64,000 nucleotides of DNA. It comes from Pseudomonas moraviensis (lineage in GTDB: Bacteria > Pseudomonadota > Gammaproteobacteria > Pseudomonadales > Pseudomonadaceae). The stretch spans positions 4,758,501 to 4,822,500 of the forward strand of contig NZ_LT629788.1 in NCBI RefSeq assembly GCF_900105805.1, given 5' to 3'. Shown piece by piece: positions 51,534-61,088 of the stretch; position 1 is the stretch's first letter; the number at the start of each line of letters is the position of its first letter. Under the pieces are notes generated by a model. That model saw only the letters and a list, made by a program, of their open reading frames with translations. It had not been told where the DNA came from and searched no databases. The position numbers were made by a program, and so were the translations under genes.

Positions 51534-52559
51534 ATGCTGACGATCTACTCAGACGATCACCACTTGCACCATGGCCGCTGTGAGCTCATCGATGGCCAGC
51601 TCAAGCCATGCTTCGAGATGCCCTCCCGTGCCGACCACGTACTGCAACGGGTGCAGAAGCAGAATCTCGGTGCCGTCGAAGCGCCGAGGGATTTCGGTCT
51701 GGAGCCGATCGCGCGCATTCACAGCCGTGACTATCTGGAATTTTTCAAAGGTGCGTGGGATCGCTGGACCGCGTTCAACACCGACGGCGACCTGCTGCCC
51801 TACACCTGGCCGGCGCGCACGCTGCGTGCGATCAAACCGACCAGCCTGCACGGCCAGCTCGGTTATTACAGCTTCGACGGTGGCGCACCGATCACCGCCG
51901 GCACCTGGCAAGCGGCCTACAGCGCAGCGCAGGTGGCCCTGACCGCGCAAGCGCAAATCCAGGGTGGCGCCCGCGCGGCCTTCGCCCTGTGCCGTCCGCC
52001 GGGTCATCACGCTGCCAGCGATTTGATGGGCGGTTATTGCTACCTCAACAACGCCGCCATCGCCGCGCAAGCGTTCCTCGATCAGGGTCACCGGAAAGTC
52101 GCGATCCTCGACGTCGATTACCACCACGGCAACGGCACCCAGTCGATTTTCTACGCGCGCAGCGACGTCCTGTTCACTTCGATCCACGGCCACCCGGAAG
52201 CGGAGTTTCCGTTCTTCCTCGGCTACGACGACGAGCGCGGCGAAGGTGCCGGTGAAGGGTTCAATTTCAATTATCCGCTGCCGGCCGGTTCCGGCTGGGA
52301 CGTGTGGAGCGCGGCGCTGGATCGGGCCTGCGATGAAATCGACAATTATGGCGCAGACATCATCGTCGTCTCCCTCGGCGTCGACACGTTCAAGGACGAC
52401 CCGATCTCGCAGTTCAAACTCGACAGCCCGGATTACCTGGCCATGGGCAAACGCATTGCCGCCCTTGGCAAACCGACCCTGTTCGTCATGGAAGGTGGCT
52501 ACGCCGTTGAAGAGATCGGCATCAACGCCGTGAACGTGCTGGAAGGTTTTGAACAATGA
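51534..52559 (+). CDS. Acetylpolyamine amidohydrolase / histone-deacetylase-family protein
   Basis: 341 residues. HDAC-fold motifs are visible: RPPGHHA (about 153-159, catalytic His pair) and DVDYHHGNGTQSIFY (about 192-206, zinc ligands Asp and His). Length and the polyamine partner fit acetylpolyamine amidohydrolases (AphA/AphB type), which deacetylate acetylputrescine and similar compounds in the cytoplasm. Its stop codon overlaps the start of the polyamine-binding protein gene by 4 bp, so uptake and deacetylation are coupled. The substrate class is inferred from the partner. Confidence 0.93.
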   Translation: MLTIYSDDHHLHHGRCELIDGQLKPCFEMPSRADHVLQRVQKQNLGAVEAPRDFGLEPIARIHSRDYLEFFKGAWDRWTAFNTDGDLLPYTWPARTLRAIKPTSLHGQLGYYSFDGGAPITAGTWQAAYSAAQVALTAQAQIQGGARAAFALCRPPGHHAASDLMGGYCYLNNAAIAAQAFLDQGHRKVAILDVDYHHGNGTQSIFYARSDVLFTSIHGHPEAEFPFFLGYDDERGEGAGEGFNFNYPLPAGSGWDVWSAALDRACDEIDNYGADIIVVSLGVDTFKDDPISQFKLDSPDYLAMGKRIAALGKPTLFVMEGGYAVEEIGINAVNVLEGFEQ

Positions 52560-53650
52560 AAAAGCGACTGATCGCCTCGGCGCTGTGCGCGGCCATGCTG
52601 AGCGCCGGCGCCCACGCCGAAGAACGCACACTGCGCGTCTACAACTGGTTCGACTACATCACCCCCAAAGCGCTGGACGAGTTCAAGGCGCAGAACACCC
52701 AGACCAAACTGATCTACGACATCTTCGACACCAACGAAGCCCTTGAGGCCAAGTTGCTCACCGGCAATTCCGGCTACGACGTGGTAGTGCCGTCCAACGT
52801 CTTCCTCGCCAAACAGATCGAGGCCGGAGTATTCCAGCCGCTGGATCGCAGCAAGCTGCCGAACTGGAATCACCTTGATCCGAAACTGATGAAGCTGATC
52901 GAAGCCAATGATCCGGGAAACAAATTCGCCGTGCCTTACATGTACGGCACCATCCTGATCGGCTTCAATCCGGCCAGGATCAAGGCAGCGCTGGGCGACA
53001 ACGCGCCAGTGGACAGTTGGGACCTGATCTTCAAGGAAGAGAACATCAGCAAGCTCAAGCAGTGCGGTGTCGCCCTGCTCGATTCACCGTCGGAGATTCT
53101 GCCGCTGGCCCTGCAACACCTGGGTCTGGACCCCAACAGCAAGAAACCGGCGGATTACGCCAAGGCCGAAGCGCTGCTGATGAAGATCCGCCCCTACGTG
53201 ACCTACTTTCATTCCTCCAAATACATGGCCGACATCGCCAACGGCGACATCTGCGTGGCCGTCGGTTATTCCGGCAGCTTCTCGCAAGCGGCCAACCGCG
53301 CCAAAGAAGCGAAAAACGGTGTGGTGGTGGACATGCGCCTGCCAAAAGAAGGGGCGCCGATCTGGTTCGACATGCTCGCCATCCCCAAAGGTGCGAAGAA
53401 TACCGAGGACGCCTACACCTTCATCAACTATCTGCTGCAACCTGCGGTGATCGCCCCGGTCAGCGATTTTGTCGGATATCCCAATCCGAACAAGGACGCC
53501 ACCGGTCTGGTCGATCCGGCCATTCGCAACAACCCGAACCTGTACCCGACCGATGCGGCGATGAGCACGCTCTACACCTTGCAGCCGCTGCCTCGGGATG
53601 CCGAACGCGCACGAACGCGGGCGTGGACCAAAATCAAATCCGGAACCTGA
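52556..53650 (+). CDS. Polyamine ABC transporter substrate-binding protein (PotF/SpuD-like)
   Basis: 364 residues. Signal peptide MKKRLIASALCAAMLSAGAHA. The mature protein starts RTLRVYNWFDYITPKALDEF, a classic PotD/PotF motif, and has the polyamine-contact regions YDVVVPSNVFLAKQ and CVAVGYSGSFSQA. It binds putrescine, spermidine or acetylated forms in the periplasm. No permease or ATPase genes are adjacent, so it must share a transporter encoded elsewhere. A strong terminator follows. Confidence 0.96.
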   Translation: MKKRLIASALCAAMLSAGAHAEERTLRVYNWFDYITPKALDEFKAQNTQTKLIYDIFDTNEALEAKLLTGNSGYDVVVPSNVFLAKQIEAGVFQPLDRSKLPNWNHLDPKLMKLIEANDPGNKFAVPYMYGTILIGFNPARIKAALGDNAPVDSWDLIFKEENISKLKQCGVALLDSPSEILPLALQHLGLDPNSKKPADYAKAEALLMKIRPYVTYFHSSKYMADIANGDICVAVGYSGSFSQAANRAKEAKNGVVVDMRLPKEGAPIWFDMLAIPKGAKNTEDAYTFINYLLQPAVIAPVSDFVGYPNPNKDATGLVDPAIRNNPNLYPTDAAMSTLYTLQPLPRDAERARTRAWTKIKSGT

Positions 53651-53667
53651 TCCCCGTACCGCCTCCA

Positions 53668-53693
53668 AGACCCGCGCACGCGGGTCTTTTTTT
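53668..53693 (+). terminator. Rho-independent terminator after potF-like gene
   Basis: The stem AGACCCGCG / CGCGGGTCT has a two-base loop (or slightly larger) and a run of seven Ts follows. Confidence 0.93.
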
Positions 53694-53788
53694 GCCCGGC
53701 AGATCTATGTACCGCACGCGCGAACGTGGCGCCTTTTAACTTGCCCTGAACCGCCGGCATTCGGCGCCCGACAGAGCAGGAATCACTG

Positions 53789-56700
53789 ATGCCCGAACTC
53801 CCCTCCCCCAGTGCCGTCGATATCGTGACCCAACTGGTCACCGGCCCCTCACTCCATGAAGTCGCCACGAAAACGCTGGGCCCGGCACTCAAGACGCTGT
53901 ACCCCAACCTTGAGATAGATCCGCAATTGGCCATGGTCGTAGAACCGACCTGGGAGATCGATGACGATCAAGTCTTCGCCGGTCGGCCCAACGTTGAATC
54001 GCTGACCGATGCGCTGGTACGCCTTGGCATGACCGGCAAAACCGTGACCTATCTGGACGGCGAGCATTATCTGACCCAGCAGCCTGCCTGGCCGGCCCCC
54101 GTGCAGTTGCCGGTGAAAATCGAGGCCATCGGTCTGCTGCTCAACGAGCTCGCACCGCTGTTGTTCATCGCCTACAAGGATCGACACGTCATCTACTGGG
54201 ATGAGTTCACCTACCCGGGACAGCCGCGCTGGCAGCAGTTGTCGCAAGCGTTGCGCAATTTATGGAGAGCCGATGCCAGCCATGGCTGGGATGCCGCTCA
54301 AACCGCCGTCGCCGAGGCGGTGTTCCGCCAGCCCGACAGGCAACAACGCATGAGCGCTGACACCTACGACACACGGGCCTGCCTGATCGACCTCGACCGG
54401 CAAGACACCGCACAGCCCGCCCACCTGGCCTTGCTCGATATGGCGGTGATCATTGGCACGGTTGCGGAACGCAGCGTGATTCTCACTCACGCGGTCACTC
54501 GCGGTTACCAGCACTTCGACTCGCTGCAAGCGCTTGGCGAGGATCTGCAGCAACGCTTCGGTGCCACTTGCGCAGATCCGCACCTCAGGTGGCGGCTAGT
54601 CGAACCGCAGGGCAATTTCTTCGATCATCAGGCCTGCACCTTGATTTCGCTTGAGGCCGACGCCTTGGGGGAGATCAATTTTTTTGCTGAAAGGCCGCTC
54701 AACCGCGTCTATCCGCACACCGGAACCCTGGGCAAAACGGCTGAACCGACGCCGCGCCTTGAGACCCATTTCGAGCGACTGCGACCGATGCTGCCGCAGT
54801 GGCTGAACGATGCGCTGCCCGTCGATCAGGCACGCTATAGCCGGCATCTGCTGGACCTGACCACGTTTGCGCATGAACACGACGGCAAATCGTTCCAGAG
54901 CGAGGTCATCGACCTGCGCGCGTACACCCGCGACGCCTTGATGCAACAGGTGGCGAAGGACCAGCCGAGCGCCAAGGACATCAACCCCGATGACATTCTG
55001 ATCACCATCACCAGCCTGGTGGTCTGGGGCACGTTCGTATTGCCCGGCAACACCAGCGTCCAGTCCCTGACGTTGCCGGAACTTGCCCTGCAGAATCTCG
55101 CCGGACTGCCACTGGGCAACAAGACCGTGAGCTATAAAAACGCCAGCGCAGTGCCTGCGTGGATGACCGTGGCCTACCTGGAAAAACTGGTCAGGACGGT
55201 GGATATCGGCAAGACCTATCCAGCGCACTTGAAGGCATGCCTGGTAGACGACACCGATCAGGCGTCGGCCTTGAAAGAGTTATACAAGAGCCAGTTACGC
55301 ATCGAGCTGCCATTGCTGGCGTTGCAGCACAAGATCCAGGGCCGGGGCGGCCTTGATGAGTCGGGGTATCGCTACGTGGCAGCGGCGCTGGCGACGACCG
55401 GCGCAGAGCGCTACGTCGATGGCGAGGAAATCGTGATCCGCCCGCTGGCCTTTGTCACGCACCGCAGCAGTTCCGTGGCCGACAGCGTCGTCAACATGTA
55501 CGTCATCGGCCCGCGCGAAGCGAACAAGGGCCCCTGCCTGCTGTACCGTCCACTGTTCGAGATGCCGTTGATGCAATATCCCGGGCACGCCAACCTCCTC
55601 TACGCGATCGAGCATTCGCGACATTTACGCGACTCGGTGCTGGCGTGGTTGCCCGATGACGTACGTTTCAATTACAGCCAGTTTGTCTTTACCGCCAGGC
55701 TGCCGTCGGTGTGGACAATTCCACAGATGCTGGTCAATCCGACGACGGCACTCGACATGTCGGGCCCCGTCGCGCTGGGTACCCAAGTGCTGACCGGCGA
55801 CGTGCTGGAGACCCTTCATGACCGCAACGTACAGGCCCTGCTGACCCAGGCCGACCGGCAATCGGTGTCCAACGCCGAGGCACGCTGGGCCAGCCTGAAA
55901 CAGGGCGGCTGGCTGATGTTCAATGCCGCTCTGCCGTTTCTGGGGCGCAGCGTCGGCACGGCGGCGTGGATCTGGCAAATCATGGACGATCTGCAAGAAG
56001 TCACCGACGTTGCCAATCAGCAGTCGGGCAAGATCGCGTGGACGGCAATTGCCGACATCCTTCTGGCGCTGGGCATGGTCCTTGCGCATCGCGCGGCAGT
56101 CGGCGAGGCACCAGCACATGAATCGTTGGCGCAGCCAGAAAAACAAACAACGTCCCTCAACCCGGCCGTAAAAGTACCCAAGGCGCTGCAATTGCCCGAT
56201 GTCATCGGCGCTGAAATGACCGGCGTACACGCGACCACCATCGATATCGTCACCGCACTGAAACGCTCGCCGCAGGCACTGGCCAAGGTTCTCGACAGCT
56301 TCAAGCTCGACCGACCGAAAGATCTTGGCGCCGCCGCCAGCGACGGCACGCACCGGGGCCTGCACCCTCATCGCGACACCTGGTACGTGCAGGTCGGCGA
56401 GCGCTGGTTCGAGGTGATGCGCAACGAACACGATAAAGTGCAGATTATCGACTCGCGCCAGCAACCACGCCGCTTCGGTCCGACACTGGCCTATTCCGTC
56501 AGGGGCGAGTGGGTGATCGATATGCGCCTGCGTCTGCGCGGCGGGGGCCTGGACTCGGCCCTGCAAAAATCCCGTGGCAGCAGGCAGACCGTCGCCAAAG
56601 CGTTGACCGAAAAAATCACCGCCTTCGATGACACCATGCATGCCAAGGAGCTACGTCTGAACGCGGACCGTGATGCCTTGAGCGATGCTTTGCCGCAGGC

Positions 56701-58393
56701 GCAGTCACAGGCGCGCACTCAGTACCTCGCCACACTCGACGCCCAGTACAAGGAGTACGCAGCGAACATTCAGCAGATCAGAGAGTTGAATCTCAATCAG
56801 ACCATTCCCAATTACCGCACCGTCATGACCGAGCGCCTGCAAATGCAATTGTTTCTGGGCCAGGAGTGGCTCAACGAGCACTCCTCACACTTTCAACAAA
56901 GTGTCGAGGCCATGCAGACAATGATCGCGGATGGGCGCACCGTCGAGCCTGAAGCATTCAGCCAGGCGGCGGTCAGCCTGAATGACACCACTCAGAGCAT
57001 CATCGAGAAAATCGAGGCGGCACACGTCTGCTTCGAAGAAATGAAGCTGTTGGGAAAAGACGCCGTGCAAGCCATGCGTGTCTATCGGGACGCTTTGCCG
57101 GATTACCGGTTGAACGACCTCAAAGTGCTGCAAATCAGCCTCGCCGAGAGAATATGTATCAAGCCGGGCGACACCACGGACCATGCCAGCGCTCAACAGG
57201 CACTGGCCGATCTCATCGCAGACGCTGCGCTGAATATCCAGAGCTCGCTGGACTTGAGCGCCGATGAAAGCCTGGGCGACTTGCGTGGACGCATCGATGC
57301 CTTGAGCAACGTTGCCCAGCAGTTCGATTCAGTGAACAAACGCTTCAGCGATCTGGCCAGCGAATATTCCGACCAGCTCCACACAGACCGACTCAAACAT
57401 GTACAAGCGCGGGTGATTGCCTTCAAGGCCGCCGCCGACAATCGCCTCGCCGACCTGTTGCGCTACCGGCATCTGCTCGTGCCGCAGGCCGGTCCGTCAA
57501 CGCCATCCGCGTCTGCCTCGAATCGACAGATCATCCACACACGATCTAGGGGCACCGTGGTCGGCGAACGCAAGAAAAGCGTCGGCGATGACGCTACCGA
57601 AACGATGGAAGTGCGCACCCATCTGACGGGCGTCATTGCCACATTCCACGAAGAGTCGCCCGGTGTCTGGGTCGAACAGCGTACGCCGCCGGCGCCGGCG
57701 CCAACCTCTCCCGTCGACTTGAAAAACAGTGTTCGCGAGGGCCAGGCACTGATCGATGGCCTGGCGGCATTTCATCGGCGCATCGAGGCGCGCCTCAAAC
57801 GCGGCGCGCGGATCCCGGTGGAGGTCGAGGAGGAATACCACCAGCATGCCGCACTCTTGCGCAAGGCCATTGCGGCGATCGACGAAGCACTGACCGCCAG
57901 GAACCTCACCGCGGGCCCGCATGAACCCTCCGAAACGCTCAGCCACGCGCTCGACAAAGCAGCGAAAACCCTGGAAGAAAAAGGCACCAGCACGCGCATT
58001 CGCCTGGTCAAACAGCAATTACCCACGGCGGCGGGCATGCAATGGCTCAAGGAAAAGGGAGAAATAACCATCGACAAAACCGTCACCCGACGGCCGATCA
58101 GACGCCGTCAGCATGATTTCCTCGACGAGTACCGGATTCGTGATGCCCATAATGACAAGGTCCTGTGCTACGCCCATTTTCACTACAGCAGCGCTGAGGC
58201 GCATGATCCATCGTTCGTTCGCGGGCACATGAAAACCGTCGCCCAACAGCGAATGGGCGGCGCCTACGAGCCCAGCCAGCCAAGCAACCAGCAACTGATT
58301 GAAATCCATCGCAGCGAAATTTCCAGTCGCTCGGCCGAGGCGTTGTTCTTCAACCTCCCCAAGCCTGGCGCAAGCGCGCCAGTGCCGCTGTGA
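53789..58393 (+). CDS. Large toxin-like protein with DUF6543/dermonecrotic-toxin-type domain
   Basis: 1534 residues, no N-terminal signal peptide. The region around residues 450-560 (WMTVAYLEKLVRTVDIGKTY, then KELYKSQLRIELPLLALQHK and RGGLDESGYRYVAAALA) matches the DUF6543 'dermonecrotic toxin' domain as I know it from many P. fluorescens proteins. Hydrophobic stretches at about 706-727 and 748-772 (KIAWTAIADILLALGMVLAH) could insert in membranes. Residues ~900-1290 are charged and largely helical, with likely coiled coils. A C-terminal segment (TRRPIRRRQHDFLDEYRIRD and YAHFHYS) may be the terminal domain. No leucine-rich repeats or NEL-type E3 domain were seen. It has no adjacent immunity gene. 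Its 3' end overlaps the MocR gene by 44 bp. Confidence 0.85.
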   Translation: MPELPSPSAVDIVTQLVTGPSLHEVATKTLGPALKTLYPNLEIDPQLAMVVEPTWEIDDDQVFAGRPNVESLTDALVRLGMTGKTVTYLDGEHYLTQQPAWPAPVQLPVKIEAIGLLLNELAPLLFIAYKDRHVIYWDEFTYPGQPRWQQLSQALRNLWRADASHGWDAAQTAVAEAVFRQPDRQQRMSADTYDTRACLIDLDRQDTAQPAHLALLDMAVIIGTVAERSVILTHAVTRGYQHFDSLQALGEDLQQRFGATCADPHLRWRLVEPQGNFFDHQACTLISLEADALGEINFFAERPLNRVYPHTGTLGKTAEPTPRLETHFERLRPMLPQWLNDALPVDQARYSRHLLDLTTFAHEHDGKSFQSEVIDLRAYTRDALMQQVAKDQPSAKDINPDDILITITSLVVWGTFVLPGNTSVQSLTLPELALQNLAGLPLGNKTVSYKNASAVPAWMTVAYLEKLVRTVDIGKTYPAHLKACLVDDTDQASALKELYKSQLRIELPLLALQHKIQGRGGLDESGYRYVAAALATTGAERYVDGEEIVIRPLAFVTHRSSSVADSVVNMYVIGPREANKGPCLLYRPLFEMPLMQYPGHANLLYAIEHSRHLRDSVLAWLPDDVRFNYSQFVFTARLPSVWTIPQMLVNPTTALDMSGPVALGTQVLTGDVLETLHDRNVQALLTQADRQSVSNAEARWASLKQGGWLMFNAALPFLGRSVGTAAWIWQIMDDLQEVTDVANQQSGKIAWTAIADILLALGMVLAHRAAVGEAPAHESLAQPEKQTTSLNPAVKVPKALQLPDVIGAEMTGVHATTIDIVTALKRSPQALAKVLDSFKLDRPKDLGAAASDGTHRGLHPHRDTWYVQVGERWFEVMRNEHDKVQIIDSRQQPRRFGPTLAYSVRGEWVIDMRLRLRGGGLDSALQKSRGSRQTVAKALTEKITAFDDTMHAKELRLNADRDALSDALPQAQSQARTQYLATLDAQYKEYAANIQQIRELNLNQTIPNYRTVMTERLQMQLFLGQEWLNEHSSHFQQSVEAMQTMIADGRTVEPEAFSQAAVSLNDTTQSIIEKIEAAHVCFEEMKLLGKDAVQAMRVYRDALPDYRLNDLKVLQISLAERICIKPGDTTDHASAQQALADLIADAALNIQSSLDLSADESLGDLRGRIDALSNVAQQFDSVNKRFSDLASEYSDQLHTDRLKHVQARVIAFKAAADNRLADLLRYRHLLVPQAGPSTPSASASNRQIIHTRSRGTVVGERKKSVGDDATETMEVRTHLTGVIATFHEESPGVWVEQRTPPAPAPTSPVDLKNSVREGQALIDGLAAFHRRIEARLKRGARIPVEVEEEYHQHAALLRKAIAAIDEALTARNLTAGPHEPSETLSHALDKAAKTLEEKGTSTRIRLVKQQLPTAAGMQWLKEKGEITIDKTVTRRPIRRRQHDFLDEYRIRDAHNDKVLCYAHFHYSSAEAHDPSFVRGHMKTVAQQRMGGAYEPSQPSNQQLIEIHRSEISSRSAEALFFNLPKPGASAPVPL

Positions 58394-59903
58394 TCGCAGC
58401 CTCCGGCACCGCGGCAAAACCCAGCACCAGGCCGGCGCGCCGGGCCATGGGTGTGGTTGAGTCCGGCAACCAGTAAGTACTCAGGCCGTTGATCTCGACA
58501 TCGGCATCAGCGGCCTGAGCGATCAACTCTTGCTCGCGCTCTACGGTGTCCACAGCGACGGTCAGGTGCAGCCCGGCGGACACGGCGGGCAATTGACCGA
58601 CACCGGCGATTGCTGTCGGCCAACCTTCGAGCAAGCAATTGCGCCGGCTCAGCGCAGCCCGGCGCATCCGGCGGATATGCCGCTGAAAATGCCCGGCAGC
58701 CATGAACTCGGCCATCACCGCCTGGGTGCTGACTTCCGAATGCCGCACGTCGACGGCACGGCGTTGCGAGAACGCCTCGACCAGTGCTGGCGGCAGCACC
58801 AGATAACCGAGGCGCAACGCCGGAAAGGCGACTTTGCCGAACGTGCCGACGTAGAGCACACGACCCTGACGATCAAGTGCGGCCAACGGCGCCAGCGGCG
58901 CGCCGGTGTATCGATATTCGCCGTCATAGTCATCCTCGACGATCCAGCCACCGACGTGCTCGGCCCAGGCGAGCAACTCCAGACGCCGGGCCAGACTCAT
59001 CACCACGCCGGTCGGGTACTGATGAGACGGCGTGACGTAGGCCACACGGCAGTCGCTGAGCTGAGCCATGGCGCTGCAATCGATGCCCTCGCCGTCTACC
59101 GCCACGCCGTGCAACTTCGCCCCCGCTACGGCGAAGGCATGCCCGGCGGCGCGATAGCCCGGATTCTCGATCGCCACCCCGTCGCCCGGCTCGACCAGCA
59201 GCTGTGCACAAAGGCTTATGCCCTGCTGCGCGCCACTGGTGATCACAATTTGCTCAGCCGAGCACTGCATGCCCCGCGAGCTGCGCAGATAAGCAGCGAT
59301 CATTGCGCGCAGCCGCGCATCACCGGACGGGTCGCCATAACACAGTTGCTGCAGATCCGGTTTGCGCCAGAAAGCCGCATTCAGCTTGGCCCACACCTCG
59401 AAAGGGAACAGATCGAACGCTGGAACGCCCACCCGAAAAGCCCGCGGCGGACCGCTCGGTGGTCGGGGCAAATGATGCTTTTCGATACGGGAAAATCCAC
59501 CACTGTGGATAACTTTGCTGGATGGATTCACAGGTAAATCCAGCCAATTTGTGGATAAGGCTGTGGGTAAGCCTGTTGACAAGCCTGTGGATGGATTTGT
59601 GGATAGTTTTTTCTTCGAGGTGGAACCCTGAGCCAATTGCGCGACATAGGTGCCGTCGCCCACGCGTCCCTCGATAAAGCCCTCCGCATACAACTGATCG
59701 TAGGCGCGCACCACGCTGTTGCGGGATATTCCCAGAGCCGAGGCCAGGTCGCGGCTTGCCGGCAATCGCGTGCCACTGACCAGACGTCCGTCGAGTACAC
59801 GCAGACGCAGCGCCTGATAGAGCTGGCGACTCAAGCCCTGACGGCGATCAAGCGCGATTCCGGCCGGATTGAACGGCATCGACAGCGGTGGCAGATCAGA
59901 CAT
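58350..59903 (-). CDS. MocR-family regulator (GntR HTH fused to PLP aminotransferase-like domain)
   Basis: 517 residues. The GntR winged helix is at about 22-92 (SRQLYQALRLRVLDGRLVSG, LPASRDLASALGISRNSVVR, YAEGFIEGRVGDGTYVA). A linker of about 60 residues contains four-residue repeats (LST-type). The fold-type I PLP domain covers about 160-517, with the PLP lysine in YVGTFGKVAFPALRLGYL, the VEDDYDGEYRY region and PSHQYPTGV. MocR proteins sense PLP or amino compounds. It is divergent from the paiB operon, its likely target. Confidence 0.95.
   Translation of the reverse strand: MSDLPPLSMPFNPAGIALDRRQGLSRQLYQALRLRVLDGRLVSGTRLPASRDLASALGISRNSVVRAYDQLYAEGFIEGRVGDGTYVAQLAQGSTSKKKLSTNPSTGLSTGLPTALSTNWLDLPVNPSSKVIHSGGFSRIEKHHLPRPPSGPPRAFRVGVPAFDLFPFEVWAKLNAAFWRKPDLQQLCYGDPSGDARLRAMIAAYLRSSRGMQCSAEQIVITSGAQQGISLCAQLLVEPGDGVAIENPGYRAAGHAFAVAGAKLHGVAVDGEGIDCSAMAQLSDCRVAYVTPSHQYPTGVVMSLARRLELLAWAEHVGGWIVEDDYDGEYRYTGAPLAPLAALDRQGRVLYVGTFGKVAFPALRLGYLVLPPALVEAFSQRRAVDVRHSEVSTQAVMAEFMAAGHFQRHIRRMRRAALSRRNCLLEGWPTAIAGVGQLPAVSAGLHLTVAVDTVEREQELIAQAADADVEINGLSTYWLPDSTTPMARRAGLVLGFAAVPEAAITAALARLRQAWGG
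59504..59606. repeat. 12-bp tandem repeat array with DnaA-box-like units, in the MocR linker
   Basis: Units beginning TGTGG or TGTTG are at 59550, 59562, 59574, 59586 and 59598, exactly 12 bp apart; another TGTGGATAA is at 59504. TGTGGATAA at 59504-59512 and 59550-59558 is the exact inverse of the DnaA box TTATCCACA, and 59562 (TGTGGGTAA) differs by one base. The array encodes the LST-type tetrapeptide repeats of the linker. Confidence 0.85.
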
Positions 59904-59995
59904 GGCAATGGACCTGTGAAATGGCTCGGCAATGGCTCTTACAACAGACCAATAGCCTGCCTAGGATGCAGGCATTCGCCAAGGAAAATCTGTCC

Positions 59996-60619
59996 ATGTA
60001 CACACCACGCGCCTTTGCCATCGAAGACTTGTCCCAACTGCACGAACTGATCCTTGCCACTCGCCTGGCCATTCTGGTCAGCCACGGTGAGAGCGGACTG
60101 CAAGCCAGCCATGTGCCAGTGCTGCTGCATCGCGAACAGGGCGAATACGGCACGCTCTACGGTCATCTGGCCAAAGCCAACCCGCAGTGGAAAGACCTGC
60201 GCGACGGCGCCGAAGCGATGCTGATCTTCGCTGGCCCAGACGCCTACGTGAGTCCAGGCTTCTATCCGAGCAAAGCCGAACACGGCAAAGTCGTGCCGAC
60301 CTGGAACTACATCGCCGTACACGCCTACGGTCATGCCGAGACCTTCAGCGATGGCGGGCGGCTGCTCGACATCGTCAGCACCCTGACCGACCGTCACGAA
60401 GCGGGCCGCGCCCAGCCTTGGTCGGTGGAAGATGCGCCGGCCGATTACATCGACGGCATGCTCAAGGCCATTGTCGGTTTTGCCATTCCCATCGATCGCC
60501 TCGAAGGCAAACGCAAGCTCAGCCAGAACCGCAGCGCCGAAGACATTGCCGGGGTGCGCGAAGGCCTCGCCGCCAGCCCCGACGCCAACGACCAGACCCT
60601 CGCTCGCTTGATGCGCTAA
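59996..60619 (+). CDS. FMN-binding PaiB-type protein
   Basis: 207 residues from ATG at 59996 (AAGGAAAA upstream). Conserved features are MYTPRAFAIEDLSQLHELIL, ASHVPVLLHREQGEYGTLYG and VVPTWNYIAVHAYGHAE, and a C-terminal GFAIPIDRLEGKRKLSQNRS. PaiB proteins carry an FMN-binding split-barrel fold and are linked to polyamine acetyltransferase operons in other bacteria. It is the first gene of a run with two GNAT genes, 10 and 12 bp apart, divergent from MocR. Confidence 0.93.
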   Translation: MYTPRAFAIEDLSQLHELILATRLAILVSHGESGLQASHVPVLLHREQGEYGTLYGHLAKANPQWKDLRDGAEAMLIFAGPDAYVSPGFYPSKAEHGKVVPTWNYIAVHAYGHAETFSDGGRLLDIVSTLTDRHEAGRAQPWSVEDAPADYIDGMLKAIVGFAIPIDRLEGKRKLSQNRSAEDIAGVREGLAASPDANDQTLARLMR

Positions 60620-60629
60620 GGAGACCCGC

Positions 60630-61076
60630 ATGACCCAGATCGATATTCACCCGGTCAGCGCCAATGACCACGCCGCCTGGCTGCCGCTGTGGCAGGCCTA
60701 CCTGCGCTTTTACAACACCGAGCTGCCGGACACCGTGACCCAAAGCACCTGGCAGCGCTTTCTCGACCCGAACGAACCGACCCACGCGGCCATCGCCTGG
60801 GCTGATGGCAAAGCGTTGGGCATGGTGCATTACATCTATCATCGCTCGAACTGGAGCATCGAAAACTCCTGCTACCTGCAGGATCTGTTGGTCGTGCCGG
60901 AGTCGCGGGGCACGGGTGTCGGTCGCCTGTTGATCGAACATGTCTACGCTACCGCCAAGGCTGATGGCTGCTGCAAAGTCCACTGGCTGACCCACGAAAC
61001 CAACGCCACCGCGATCCAGCTTTACGAGCGCATCGCCGAACGCCCAGGCCTCATTCAGTTTCGCCAAGCCCTTTAA
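60630..61076 (+). CDS. GNAT-family N-acetyltransferase
   Basis: 148 residues. The acetyl-CoA motif A is present as LLVVPESRGTGVGRLLIEHV (about 89-108), with the C-terminal motif B region ATAIQLYERIAERPG. The N terminus (WLPLWQAYLRFYN) is a typical acceptor region. The substrate is unknown; the company of paiB suggests a polyamine or amino compound. It begins 10 bp after paiB. Confidence 0.94.
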   Translation: MTQIDIHPVSANDHAAWLPLWQAYLRFYNTELPDTVTQSTWQRFLDPNEPTHAAIAWADGKALGMVHYIYHRSNWSIENSCYLQDLLVVPESRGTGVGRLLIEHVYATAKADGCCKVHWLTHETNATAIQLYERIAERPGLIQFRQAL

Positions 61077-61088
61077 GGAGACGCGCAC

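Noticed and set aside
59504..59606. Replication origin
   Set aside because: DnaA-box-like repeats are inside a coding gene and no dnaA, dnaN, rpmH or AT-rich unwinding region is near.
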